This document shows, piece by piece, positions 1 to 6,924 of a DNA stretch of 46,506 nucleotides. The DNA lies in contig DASVCN010000004.1 of NCBI GenBank assembly GCA_036381595.1, positions 1 through 46,506 of the forward strand, read 5' to 3'. The first letter of the stretch is position 1. Each line of letters begins with the position of its first letter. The translations under genes and the position numbers were made by a program. The stretch comes from Trueperaceae bacterium. Its GTDB lineage: Bacteria; Deinococcota; Deinococci; Deinococcales; Trueperaceae. The notes beneath the pieces were generated by a model that ran no database searches, was not told the DNA's origin, and saw nothing but the letters and a program-made list of their open reading frames with translations.

Positions 1-207
1 AACGTCTCCCTGGCCGACCTGCCCTACACCGTCTCCCGCATCGTGATGGGAGGCGGCGGCATGCCCTCCTTCCACGGCGTGCTCTCGACCGCCGAGATGG
101 CCCAGGTCGCCAGCTTCATCCGGGAGGCGTGGGGCAACGAGGGCGGACCGGTGGGGATCCTTCGGGCGCAGAACTATCACGGGGGAACTTCGGGCCTTCA
201 GCAGTGA
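1..207 (+). CDS. Cytochrome c domain protein, C-terminal end (partial)
   Basis: The frame is open from the first base and stops at TGA 205-207, giving 68 residues of a protein that begins left of the window. The piece contains GGGGMPSF followed by an amphipathic helix and REAWGN. This matches the distal-Met and last-helix part of the cytochrome c domains in the tri-haem protein at 2337-4592 (GMPAF...EMNSWGN), so Met21 is the probable axial haem ligand. The CXXCH site would lie upstream, outside the window. The gene converges on the PQQ dehydrogenase with a 36-nt gap holding a short CCTCC/GGAGG inverted repeat. The full domain architecture and electron partner cannot be told from this end. Confidence 0.7.
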   Translation, partial: NVSLADLPYTVSRIVMGGGGMPSFHGVLSTAEMAQVASFIREAWGNEGGPVGILRAQNYHGGTSGLQQ

Positions 208-243
208 GCGGGTTGGGTCCTCCAGCTTCGGGAGGGTCGCCGC

Positions 244-2298
244 CTACCGAACCTCATCTTCCTGCTGGCCGCCTTCCGCAGGCTGTTCCTGCGGCTGTTC
301 ACCATCCTTCGGCTGTTCCGGCTGCTCGTCCGGCGCTGCCGCTTCCTCCTGCCCAGAATCTTCGTCCTCTGCCTGGGCTCCACCGGACCGCTGCGAACCG
401 AGGTCCCCCACCTGTTCCTTCAGCGCGAACACCCAGACGACACCGCCCTGCGGCACGCTCACGTCCCAGGGACCGCCCAGTTGGGCAGCTATCGAGTCCT
501 GCATCCTCACCGCGTCCACGCCCCAGCCGGACTGCACGGCCACGTACTGGGTACCGTCGACCTCGTACGACACCGGCACACCGATGACGCCGGAGTTCGT
601 GCGCTGCTGCCAGAGCACCTCTCCCGTTTCCGCGTCGAACGCGCGGAACATCCGGTCGTTGGTGCCGCCGGTGAAGACCAGTCCCCCACCGGTTGCCAGC
701 ACCGGCCCCCACGTGTGCGATCCCTCGAACTCGTGCGTCCAGACCTGTTCGCCCGTGTTCACGTTCCAGGCCTGGAGCTCGCCGACGTGGTCGGCGCCCT
801 CGCGCACGTAGAACTCGCTGCGGGCACCGAAGTAGGTGAGACCCGCAACGTACTGCTCCTCTACCCCGACGAGCCGACTGCAGAGGTTCTCGTTGGCAGG
901 GATGTAGACATACTCGGTCTGCGGACTGTAGGCGATCGGCGGCCAATCCTTGCCTCCCCAGGTCGAGGGGCAGAAGGAGGCCTGCTCGCCGACACCGGCC
1001 TTGTGCTCGGGGTCGTACTCGGGGCGGCCCGTTTCCGGATCTATCGACTCGAACACGTTCTGGAACACGTACTCGCGAGCATCCACGAAGGAGATCCCGT
1101 CTTCGCTTCGCTCGAGGAACCAGAGGTAGCCGTCGCGGGCTGCATGGACGAGTCCCTTTATCGTCTCGCCGTCGCGCTCGAACTCGACCGCGATCGGTGA
1201 GGCCACCTCATCCCAGTCCCAGGAGCCGTTCCAGTGGTACTGGAAATGACCCTCGATCTCGCCCGTGTCGGCGTCCATCGCCACGACCGAAGCCGTGTAG
1301 AGGTTGTCGCCGGGACGGGACTCGCCGATCCATGGCGCGGCATTGCCGGTCCCCCAGTAGGTGAGGTTCAGCTCGGGGTCGAATATCCCGGTGATCCAGA
1401 TCGGGGCGCCGCCATGTTGCCAGGTGTCCCCAGGCCAGGTGTCGTTCCCCTCCTCGCCCTCGCCGGGTATGGTGTAGGTCTTCCACACGCTCTCACCGGT
1501 CTCGGCATCGAAAGCCTGTACGAAACCTCGGACGCCGAGTTCACCTCCGGAGACGCCGACCATCACCTTGCCGTTGGCGACCAGCGGCGCGAGCGTCATG
1601 TAGTAGCCCTTCCGGTGATCCTCCACCTGCTTCTCCCAGACGACCTCGCCCGTGCGGGCGTCGAGCGCAACCAGGTAGGTGTCGAGAGTGGCCAGGTAGA
1701 CCTTGTCCCCGTAGAGCCCGACCCCGCGACTCGTGGGGTGGAGCTGGAACAGGTCGTGAGGCAGATCCCGCTCGTACTCCCAGAGCTTGTCCCCGGTGGC
1801 GGCGTCGAGGGCGATCACCTGGTTCTCCGGAGTGCTCACGAACATCACGCCGTCGTTGACGATCGGCGGGGCTTCGTGCCCTTCGATCACCCCAGTTGAG
1901 TAGGTCCAGGCGGGCACGAGGTTCGAGACGTTCTGACGGTTGATCTGGTCGAGTGGGCTGTAGCCCCAACCGTTGTAGGTGCGGCGGTAGTGGAGCCAGT
2001 TCGCTGGTTCAGGTTCGAGCAGTCGTTCGTCGGTCACCGCCGTGTAGTCATCGATCGTCCTCGCCGGCTGGGTGTCCTGGCCTCCCTCAGGCGGACCCTC
2101 TTCTCCGCCCTGGTCCTGCTGTTCCTGGCCGCCCTGGTCCTGCTGTTCCTGGGCACCCTCGGGCGACTGCTGGTCCTGCTGCTCCGACTGGGTCTGTTCG
2201 CCTCGTTGGTCCTGCTGCTGCGCGGGCCCCTCCTGCTGAGCTACGCCGAACGCCAACACGGCCGCGATCGCCAGGCAGTGCATCAGCCTTTCGAACAT
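244..2298 (-). CDS. PQQ-dependent quinoprotein alcohol dehydrogenase, secreted
   Basis: 684 aa. Start is ATG 2298, with GGGGGAG 5 nt upstream and a signal peptide (MFERLMHCLAIAAVLAFGVA); an ATG at 2340 lies inside the upstream gene. Residues 21-80 are a Gln/Glu/Gly-rich spacer. From about 95 the methanol/ethanol dehydrogenase propeller begins (NWLHYRRTYNGWGYSPL), with repeated DAxTGexxW blades. By family comparison the metal and PQQ ligands are Glu253 (GGELGVRG), Asn319 (GTGNA), Asp361 and Asp363 (SWDWDEV) and Arg388. The D-x-D pair is the feature of lanthanide-dependent XoxF-type enzymes. The adjacent Cys-Cys of most relatives is replaced by LHP (186-188). The tail (640-684) is acidic and Gln/Pro-rich. 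It lies 38 nt after the cytochrome c gene, probably in one transcript. Substrate is unknown. Confidence 0.88.
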   Translation of the reverse strand: MFERLMHCLAIAAVLAFGVAQQEGPAQQQDQRGEQTQSEQQDQQSPEGAQEQQDQGGQEQQDQGGEEGPPEGGQDTQPARTIDDYTAVTDERLLEPEPANWLHYRRTYNGWGYSPLDQINRQNVSNLVPAWTYSTGVIEGHEAPPIVNDGVMFVSTPENQVIALDAATGDKLWEYERDLPHDLFQLHPTSRGVGLYGDKVYLATLDTYLVALDARTGEVVWEKQVEDHRKGYYMTLAPLVANGKVMVGVSGGELGVRGFVQAFDAETGESVWKTYTIPGEGEEGNDTWPGDTWQHGGAPIWITGIFDPELNLTYWGTGNAAPWIGESRPGDNLYTASVVAMDADTGEIEGHFQYHWNGSWDWDEVASPIAVEFERDGETIKGLVHAARDGYLWFLERSEDGISFVDAREYVFQNVFESIDPETGRPEYDPEHKAGVGEQASFCPSTWGGKDWPPIAYSPQTEYVYIPANENLCSRLVGVEEQYVAGLTYFGARSEFYVREGADHVGELQAWNVNTGEQVWTHEFEGSHTWGPVLATGGGLVFTGGTNDRMFRAFDAETGEVLWQQRTNSGVIGVPVSYEVDGTQYVAVQSGWGVDAVRMQDSIAAQLGGPWDVSVPQGGVVWVFALKEQVGDLGSQRSGGAQAEDEDSGQEEAAAPDEQPEQPKDGEQPQEQPAEGGQQEDEVR

Positions 2299-2336
2299 CG
2301 TTCTCCCCCGATCCTTGTCGCTGCGCCTGCTCCGGC

Positions 2337-4592
2337 TCACTGGTTCTGCTGTCTACCCTGGCCGGAATCTCCCTCCTGGTCGCCTTCGGGCGGACCCTCC
2401 TGCTGCCCGCCTCCCGATTGCACTCCCGGCTGGCCACTGGGTGCGGGCAGCTGCACCGACGCCAGGTCAGCCTCCGAGGGCTGCAGCTCCTGCCCTCCCG
2501 GTGTGAAGCCGTACTGCTGCAGCAGGAAGGCGATGAGGTCCACGTATGTCTGGTGTCCCAGAGTGCCCGGGCGATCCTGCGGCATGCGGCTGCTCACGAA
2601 GTCGAACAGCTCCTGCACGGACCGACCCTGCCAATGGTCCAGGAACTCCTCCCCGGCGACGGCGGGGTACGAAGCCCGACCCAGCAGGTCGTTCCCGTGG
2701 CAGACGGCGCAGTGGTCGAAGTACTCCTGGCCCCCCTGACGAGCCTGGGCCTGGGTGAAACCGATCTGCTGTGGCTGGTCCTGTCGCCGGCCCTCTGATC
2801 GGTTCTGGGGCTGCCCCGGGCGATCCGACTGCTGTTCTGTTCGCGGTTGCCCCTGTTGGCTCTGCTGTTGGCCCATCGCTGGTTGGCTCTGCCGCGGGGC
2901 CTGTTGTTGGCCGGCCGGTTGTTGGTCGGTTTGGCCACCCTGCTGGCCCTCCCCACCCTGCGGCTCCGATCGGCCCCGGCCCGCCTGCTGCACGTCGATC
3001 GTGAACGTCAGCGGAACCGAATCGGCCGGAACGGTTATCTCGATCCGCAGCTGATCGCCCGTCTGCTGCGCGGTTACCTGGGCCTGCTGGGAGGAAGTCT
3101 GCTGCGGCTGGCCCGACTGCTGTGTGGTCGGTTGACTCAGTTGCTGACTCGGCTGTTGTGCTTGTTGTTGGCCTTGCTGCTGAGCTTGCTGCTGAGCCGG
3201 CTGCCGTGCTTGCTGCTGAGCCGGCTGCTGTCCCTGCTGGGCTTGGCCCCCGCCACGCACCTGAGCCACCTGTTGCGCCGACACCTGCCCGAAGCCGTTG
3301 CCCCAACTGTTCATCTCGTGCGTGGCGACGGCGGCGATCTGCTCGTCGGAGAGCATCCCGGCGAACGCCGGCATGCCGCCGCCGCCGTTCAGGATCTGAC
3401 TGATCACGGCCTGCGGATCCTGCAAGGTGGAGTTCCCGGCGAGGGCGGGGCCCACTCCGCCACCACCCTGAGGACCGTGGCAAGAGGCGCACTGCTGGGA
3501 GTAGATCTGGCCTCCCTGAGCGGATTGGCCTCCTTGAGCGGACTGAGCGCCCCCTGCCGCCTGGCTCTGACCAGACGACTGCTGCTGCCCGGCGCCAGAC
3601 TGCTGCTGTCCCTGGGACTGGCCCCCCTGGGCCTGTTGGTCCTGAGCTCCTCCGCTCTGCGACTGCTCGCCTCGCTGCTGGCCCTGTTGCTGATCCTGTT
3701 GCTGTGCCTGCCCGCCCCCGCGAACTTCGCTCACCTGCTGAGATGTGACCTGCCCGAAACTGTTGCCCCAACTGTTCATCTCGTGCGTAGCGATAGTAGC
3801 CACCTCTTCGTCGGATAGCTGATCGGCGAAGGCCGGCATGCCGTTCCCGCCCTGCAATATCTGGGTGATCACGGCCTGGGCGTTCTGCATGAACTGGTTG
3901 CCGGCGAGTGCCGGTCCCACGCCCCCTTCTCCCTGGGCACCGTGGCACACGGCGCAGTGTTGGGAGTAGAGCATCTGGCCCTGCTGCGTCGACGGCCCTG
4001 CTTGGCCGCCTCCAGCCGCCTGGCCCTGGCCGGACTGTTCCTGGCCCGCCTGCTGCTGACCTTGCTGAGGTTGCTGCTGGCCCGCCTGATCCTGGCCCGC
4101 CTGATCCTGGCCCGCCTGGCCCTGGCCCGCCTGGCCCTGGCCCGCCTGTTCCTGGCCCGCCTGTTCCTGGCCCGCCTGGCCTTGGCCTGATTGCCCCTGG
4201 CCCCCTTGGCCTTGGCCTGATGGCCCTTGGCCCGCCTGCTGAGCTTGCTGAGACTGCTCCTGGCCCAGCCGAGCCTGCTGGTCACCGCCGATCGGTTCGA
4301 GAACGATCTCCACCGTCTCCCGAGCTCCCCCGGCCAGCTCCACCTCGACATGGCGGGCGGCGCGGCCCTCGGCGGTGGCGACGATGACGTATCTCCCTGG
4401 TTCCAGGCCGCTCAGCACTTCGCTCCCGCTCAGATCGAGCATCGAGACGAAACCTCCGGGCCCGCTGACGCTCACGAGCGCCTGTGACGGCTCGGTCCGT
4501 ATCTCCAACGAAGCGCCTTCGTTCGGGCTGTCCTGTACCAGAGCCATGCCCATGAAGGCGGCGACGACGATCGTCAAGATCCCTCGCCTCAT
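2337..4592 (-). CDS. Tri-haem cytochrome c with PEGA-like N-domain and Gln-rich linkers
   Basis: 751 aa. Start is ATG 4592 with a GGGGGG ribosome-binding site and a hydrophobic signal (MRRGILTIVVAAFMGMALV). Order: a PEGA-like beta domain (about 27-100); a Gln/Gly linker with AGQGQ/AGQEQ repeats (110-200); cytochrome c domain 1 (C213-H217, Met252); Gln linker; domain 2 (C368-H372, Met407); Gln linker; a short beta segment (514-537); and domain 3 (C628-H632, probable Met670), which resembles the haem domains of quinohaemoprotein alcohol dehydrogenases. Domains 1 and 2 are close internal duplicates, both ending in HEMNSWGN. It is the likely electron acceptor of the downstream PQQ enzyme. PEGA-like domains are often surface-associated, so a role as an electron relay in the envelope is an inference. 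Confidence 0.88.
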   Translation of the reverse strand: MRRGILTIVVAAFMGMALVQDSPNEGASLEIRTEPSQALVSVSGPGGFVSMLDLSGSEVLSGLEPGRYVIVATAEGRAARHVEVELAGGARETVEIVLEPIGGDQQARLGQEQSQQAQQAGQGPSGQGQGGQGQSGQGQAGQEQAGQEQAGQGQAGQGQAGQDQAGQDQAGQQQPQQGQQQAGQEQSGQGQAAGGGQAGPSTQQGQMLYSQHCAVCHGAQGEGGVGPALAGNQFMQNAQAVITQILQGGNGMPAFADQLSDEEVATIATHEMNSWGNSFGQVTSQQVSEVRGGGQAQQQDQQQGQQRGEQSQSGGAQDQQAQGGQSQGQQQSGAGQQQSSGQSQAAGGAQSAQGGQSAQGGQIYSQQCASCHGPQGGGGVGPALAGNSTLQDPQAVISQILNGGGGMPAFAGMLSDEQIAAVATHEMNSWGNGFGQVSAQQVAQVRGGGQAQQGQQPAQQQARQPAQQQAQQQGQQQAQQPSQQLSQPTTQQSGQPQQTSSQQAQVTAQQTGDQLRIEITVPADSVPLTFTIDVQQAGRGRSEPQGGEGQQGGQTDQQPAGQQQAPRQSQPAMGQQQSQQGQPRTEQQSDRPGQPQNRSEGRRQDQPQQIGFTQAQARQGGQEYFDHCAVCHGNDLLGRASYPAVAGEEFLDHWQGRSVQELFDFVSSRMPQDRPGTLGHQTYVDLIAFLLQQYGFTPGGQELQPSEADLASVQLPAPSGQPGVQSGGGQQEGPPEGDQEGDSGQGRQQNQ
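4077..4181 (-). repeat. 15-bp tandem repeat in the cytochrome c gene, 7 units
   Basis: Seven head-to-tail copies of a 15-bp unit (plus strand CTGGCCCGCCTGRTC/GCC and variants) are read in frame as AGQxQ pentapeptides, with x being Asp, Gly or Glu. Neighbouring units are pairwise identical, which suggests recent slippage or unequal exchange. A further isolated copy lies at 4041-4055. The copy number probably varies between strains. Confidence 0.85.
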
Positions 4593-4769
4593 GTCGGTCC
4601 CCCCAAGATGCTCGACCGGATCGAGCCACTGCGCGGCGGATTCCGCTACCTGCGTCCACCGTGCTTCCGCACCACCGCATCGACAATGAGCCAGTGCACG
4701 TTCGTGCGATGCGTTACCATCCGCGGGCCGCAACGGTGACCGTTACGCCTCAGGTTCGACGGTCAGCAC

Positions 4770-6710
4770 TCAAGGGGATGCGGTCCGCGCGGCCGTGCCC
4801 TCCTCTCCTTGCCACCTGGGCGAAGTACCGCCTTTGCCCGCTGCCCCGATGCTGAAGGTGACGTTGCCTGAGCCGGAGAGGGTGCCGCTACCGCCCAGGA
4901 AGATGCCTATGCTGGGGCCGCCGGCGGCCCCGCCGCCGGCGCCGCCCGAGCCACCGTTGCCTCCTCTGCCTCCATCTCCACCGATCGCAACGGTTCCGTT
5001 GCAACAGTCGCCACCCGCCCCGCCATCGCCACCGATGCCGCCGGACCCCCCTGCGCCACCGTCGCCGCCGTCGCCGCCATTGCCGGTGGTTATCGACGTT
5101 GGGCCCGCGATGACGACCGAGGAGTCCCAGATGTAGATCCCGAACGAACCGCCGCCTGCCTTTCCGCCCTGGCCACCGGACCCGCCCGCGCCACTGGCTC
5201 CGCCACCACCTCCGCCGTTCCCGGTGGCGCCGCAGCCGCTGTAATCGCCGTGGCCGCCTCCTCCGCCGCCACCTCCTCCGCCACTGCCATCCGTTCCACC
5301 CGTACCTGGCTCTCCGTCATCCCCCTGCCACTCGGTTGACGCGTAGTCGAAAACGTTCAGACCTCCGCCCCCATCGATCCCCGCCGAACCAGCCGAACCA
5401 GGTAGTCCGTCGCTGCCGTTCCCACCCCTGCCGCACGAATAGCTGCCGAATCCGCCGAGGCCACCCGAGCCGCCGCCTCCTTCACCCGCGTAGCCGTCGG
5501 CCCCTTCGCCGCCTTCGTAACCGCCGTCACCGCCGTCACCGCCTTCGAAGGTTCCGTAGGCGTACCCGCCGTAACCGCCGAGGCCCAGGTACCACTCGTC
5601 ACCGCTGCCGCCATCGTCGCCCCAGCCGCCGTCGCCGCCGTCGTTGCCGGCGGCTCCCGCCTGCCCGTCCGAACCGTCCAGTGCGTCCCCGGCTACGATA
5701 TCGACCGCTTCGAGAGTTACTACCGACCCACCTGTCGCCCTGAGCGCGTAGACACTGAGCGAATCGCTTCCGGCCGACCCCTCGATCGTCATCAACTGCA
5801 GCAGGACATCGGTGCCGCCACGCAACAGCACCCCCTGTCCTTCGCCAACCAGCCGTGTGACCTCGTCGGTCGACCGTGACCAGTCGGAGGGGTCGTAGCC
5901 CCCGTAGAGGCGAAAGTCGCTCAGCACTTCCAGACCGCTCCCGACCGGGTAGGTTCCTGCGGCGATGACGATCTTCCCGAGCAGGCGCGAGCGACCGACC
6001 CCTATCGCCGCCGAGGGGGTGGCGAGCGGCGAGCTACGGGTACCGGGGTTGGAGTCGTTCCCGAGCGGGGAGACGAACAGCGTGCCGGAGTCCTGCCCGT
6101 CGAAGCCGTCGCAGTTGACGTCCACGAAACCCAGGTCCGGCTCGTCGACCGCATCGGGGTTGATCGCGCCGTCCCCATCGTCGCAGTCACCGGCGTTCCC
6201 CACGTACCCGTCCGGCGCCTCGAGCGCGGCCAGCGCCGCCTCGGGATCACCGTATCCGTCCGAGTCGACGTCAGGGAACCAGACGTCGGCGACGACGACC
6301 GACAGGCCGAACCGGACGCTGTTTCCCGCGCTGTCTTTGGCCTCCACCGCGAGCGCCCGTTCCCCGCTGCCCTCCGCTCTCCATTCGATCATCCAATCCC
6401 GCCGGTCGTCCGCGCCACCGCCGCGGGGACCCACGCTTCCCGCGGCGAGTTGGGCGCCACTCTGGCCATCGAGCAAGCGGACCGTGGCCACCTCGCGATC
6501 ATCCACCACGAAGCCGCGGAAAACGGCGGTTCGGTCGCGCCCGAGCAGGCTGCCCTCCACGGGGGTGGCCACCTCGAGCACCGGTGGAAGCGTGTCGGGC
6601 GGTAGGGGAACAGCACCGTTGCAGGCTGCGAGCAGCAGGGCGGTCACGACGGACGGGACATGTCGCAGGCCAGCGCCGACGACTCGATGGGGTGCGGGGA
6701 CGGAGTGCAT
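4770..6710 (-). CDS. Glycine-rich lipoprotein with MopE-type metal-binding motif
   Basis: 646 aa. Start ATG 6710 is preceded by GGAGAGG at 7 nt. The signal ends in a lipobox (TALLLAAC, Cys30), so it is probably lipid-anchored. Residues 40-140 look like an Ig-like/CARDB-type beta domain (PPVLEVATPVEGS). Residues 147-205 match the putative metal-binding motif first named in MopE: DVDSDGYGDP, DCDDGD, INPDAVDE, VNCDGFDG. Residues 207-340 resemble a beta-helix (LFVSPLGNDSNPGTRSSPL). Residues 341-600 are Gly-rich, with GGDGG and GGSGG runs like those of deltaproteobacterial surface proteins. It lies 177 nt upstream of the cytochrome c gene on the same strand, so co-transcription is possible but not shown. 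Function unknown; a surface Ca- or Cu-binding role is an inference. Confidence 0.75.
   Translation of the reverse strand: MHSVPAPHRVVGAGLRHVPSVVTALLLAACNGAVPLPPDTLPPVLEVATPVEGSLLGRDRTAVFRGFVVDDREVATVRLLDGQSGAQLAAGSVGPRGGGADDRRDWMIEWRAEGSGERALAVEAKDSAGNSVRFGLSVVVADVWFPDVDSDGYGDPEAALAALEAPDGYVGNAGDCDDGDGAINPDAVDEPDLGFVDVNCDGFDGQDSGTLFVSPLGNDSNPGTRSSPLATPSAAIGVGRSRLLGKIVIAAGTYPVGSGLEVLSDFRLYGGYDPSDWSRSTDEVTRLVGEGQGVLLRGGTDVLLQLMTIEGSAGSDSLSVYALRATGGSVVTLEAVDIVAGDALDGSDGQAGAAGNDGGDGGWGDDGGSGDEWYLGLGGYGGYAYGTFEGGDGGDGGYEGGEGADGYAGEGGGGSGGLGGFGSYSCGRGGNGSDGLPGSAGSAGIDGGGGLNVFDYASTEWQGDDGEPGTGGTDGSGGGGGGGGGGHGDYSGCGATGNGGGGGGASGAGGSGGQGGKAGGGSFGIYIWDSSVVIAGPTSITTGNGGDGGDGGAGGSGGIGGDGGAGGDCCNGTVAIGGDGGRGGNGGSGGAGGGAAGGPSIGIFLGGSGTLSGSGNVTFSIGAAGKGGTSPRWQGEEGTAARTASP
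4911..5690 (-). repeat. Low-complexity glycine repeat region inside the lipoprotein gene
   Basis: Imperfect GGN/GCC/GAC codon repeats code for about 260 residues dominated by Gly, Asp, Ser and Ala. On the plus strand the region reads as dense CCGCCG/CCACCG runs that open long spurious frames. It is coding repeat, not a separate element. Confidence 0.75.
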
Positions 6711-6924
6711 CGCGCTTCCTCTCCGGTGCCGTGGCGAGCGGAACGCCGCGGGGCCGGGTAGTTGCGATAGGCACGATTTGGCCGATCAGGACCGGCCATA
6801 CCCGGCACGGATCCACCGAAGGTATGGCGCTGGGCGTTATGCGGCCGTTACGCGGCGCGGAACTGCCAGGAGGATCGGTGCCGCCCGCCGGCGTGGGAAG
6901 CGAAAAGCGCCGGCCGTCGAGCTG

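Noticed and set aside
2847-3818. Leu-rich frame opposite the cytochrome gene that looks like a membrane protein
   Set aside because: CAG/CTG-type Gln codons read on the other strand as Leu; no ribosome-binding site or real helix pattern.
4077-4181. CRISPR-like array
   Set aside because: Direct 15-bp units without spacers, read in frame as AGQxQ repeats of a coding gene.
4911-5690. Intergenic satellite DNA
   Set aside because: The repeat codes in frame for the glycine domain of a lipoprotein with a lipobox and a metal motif upstream.
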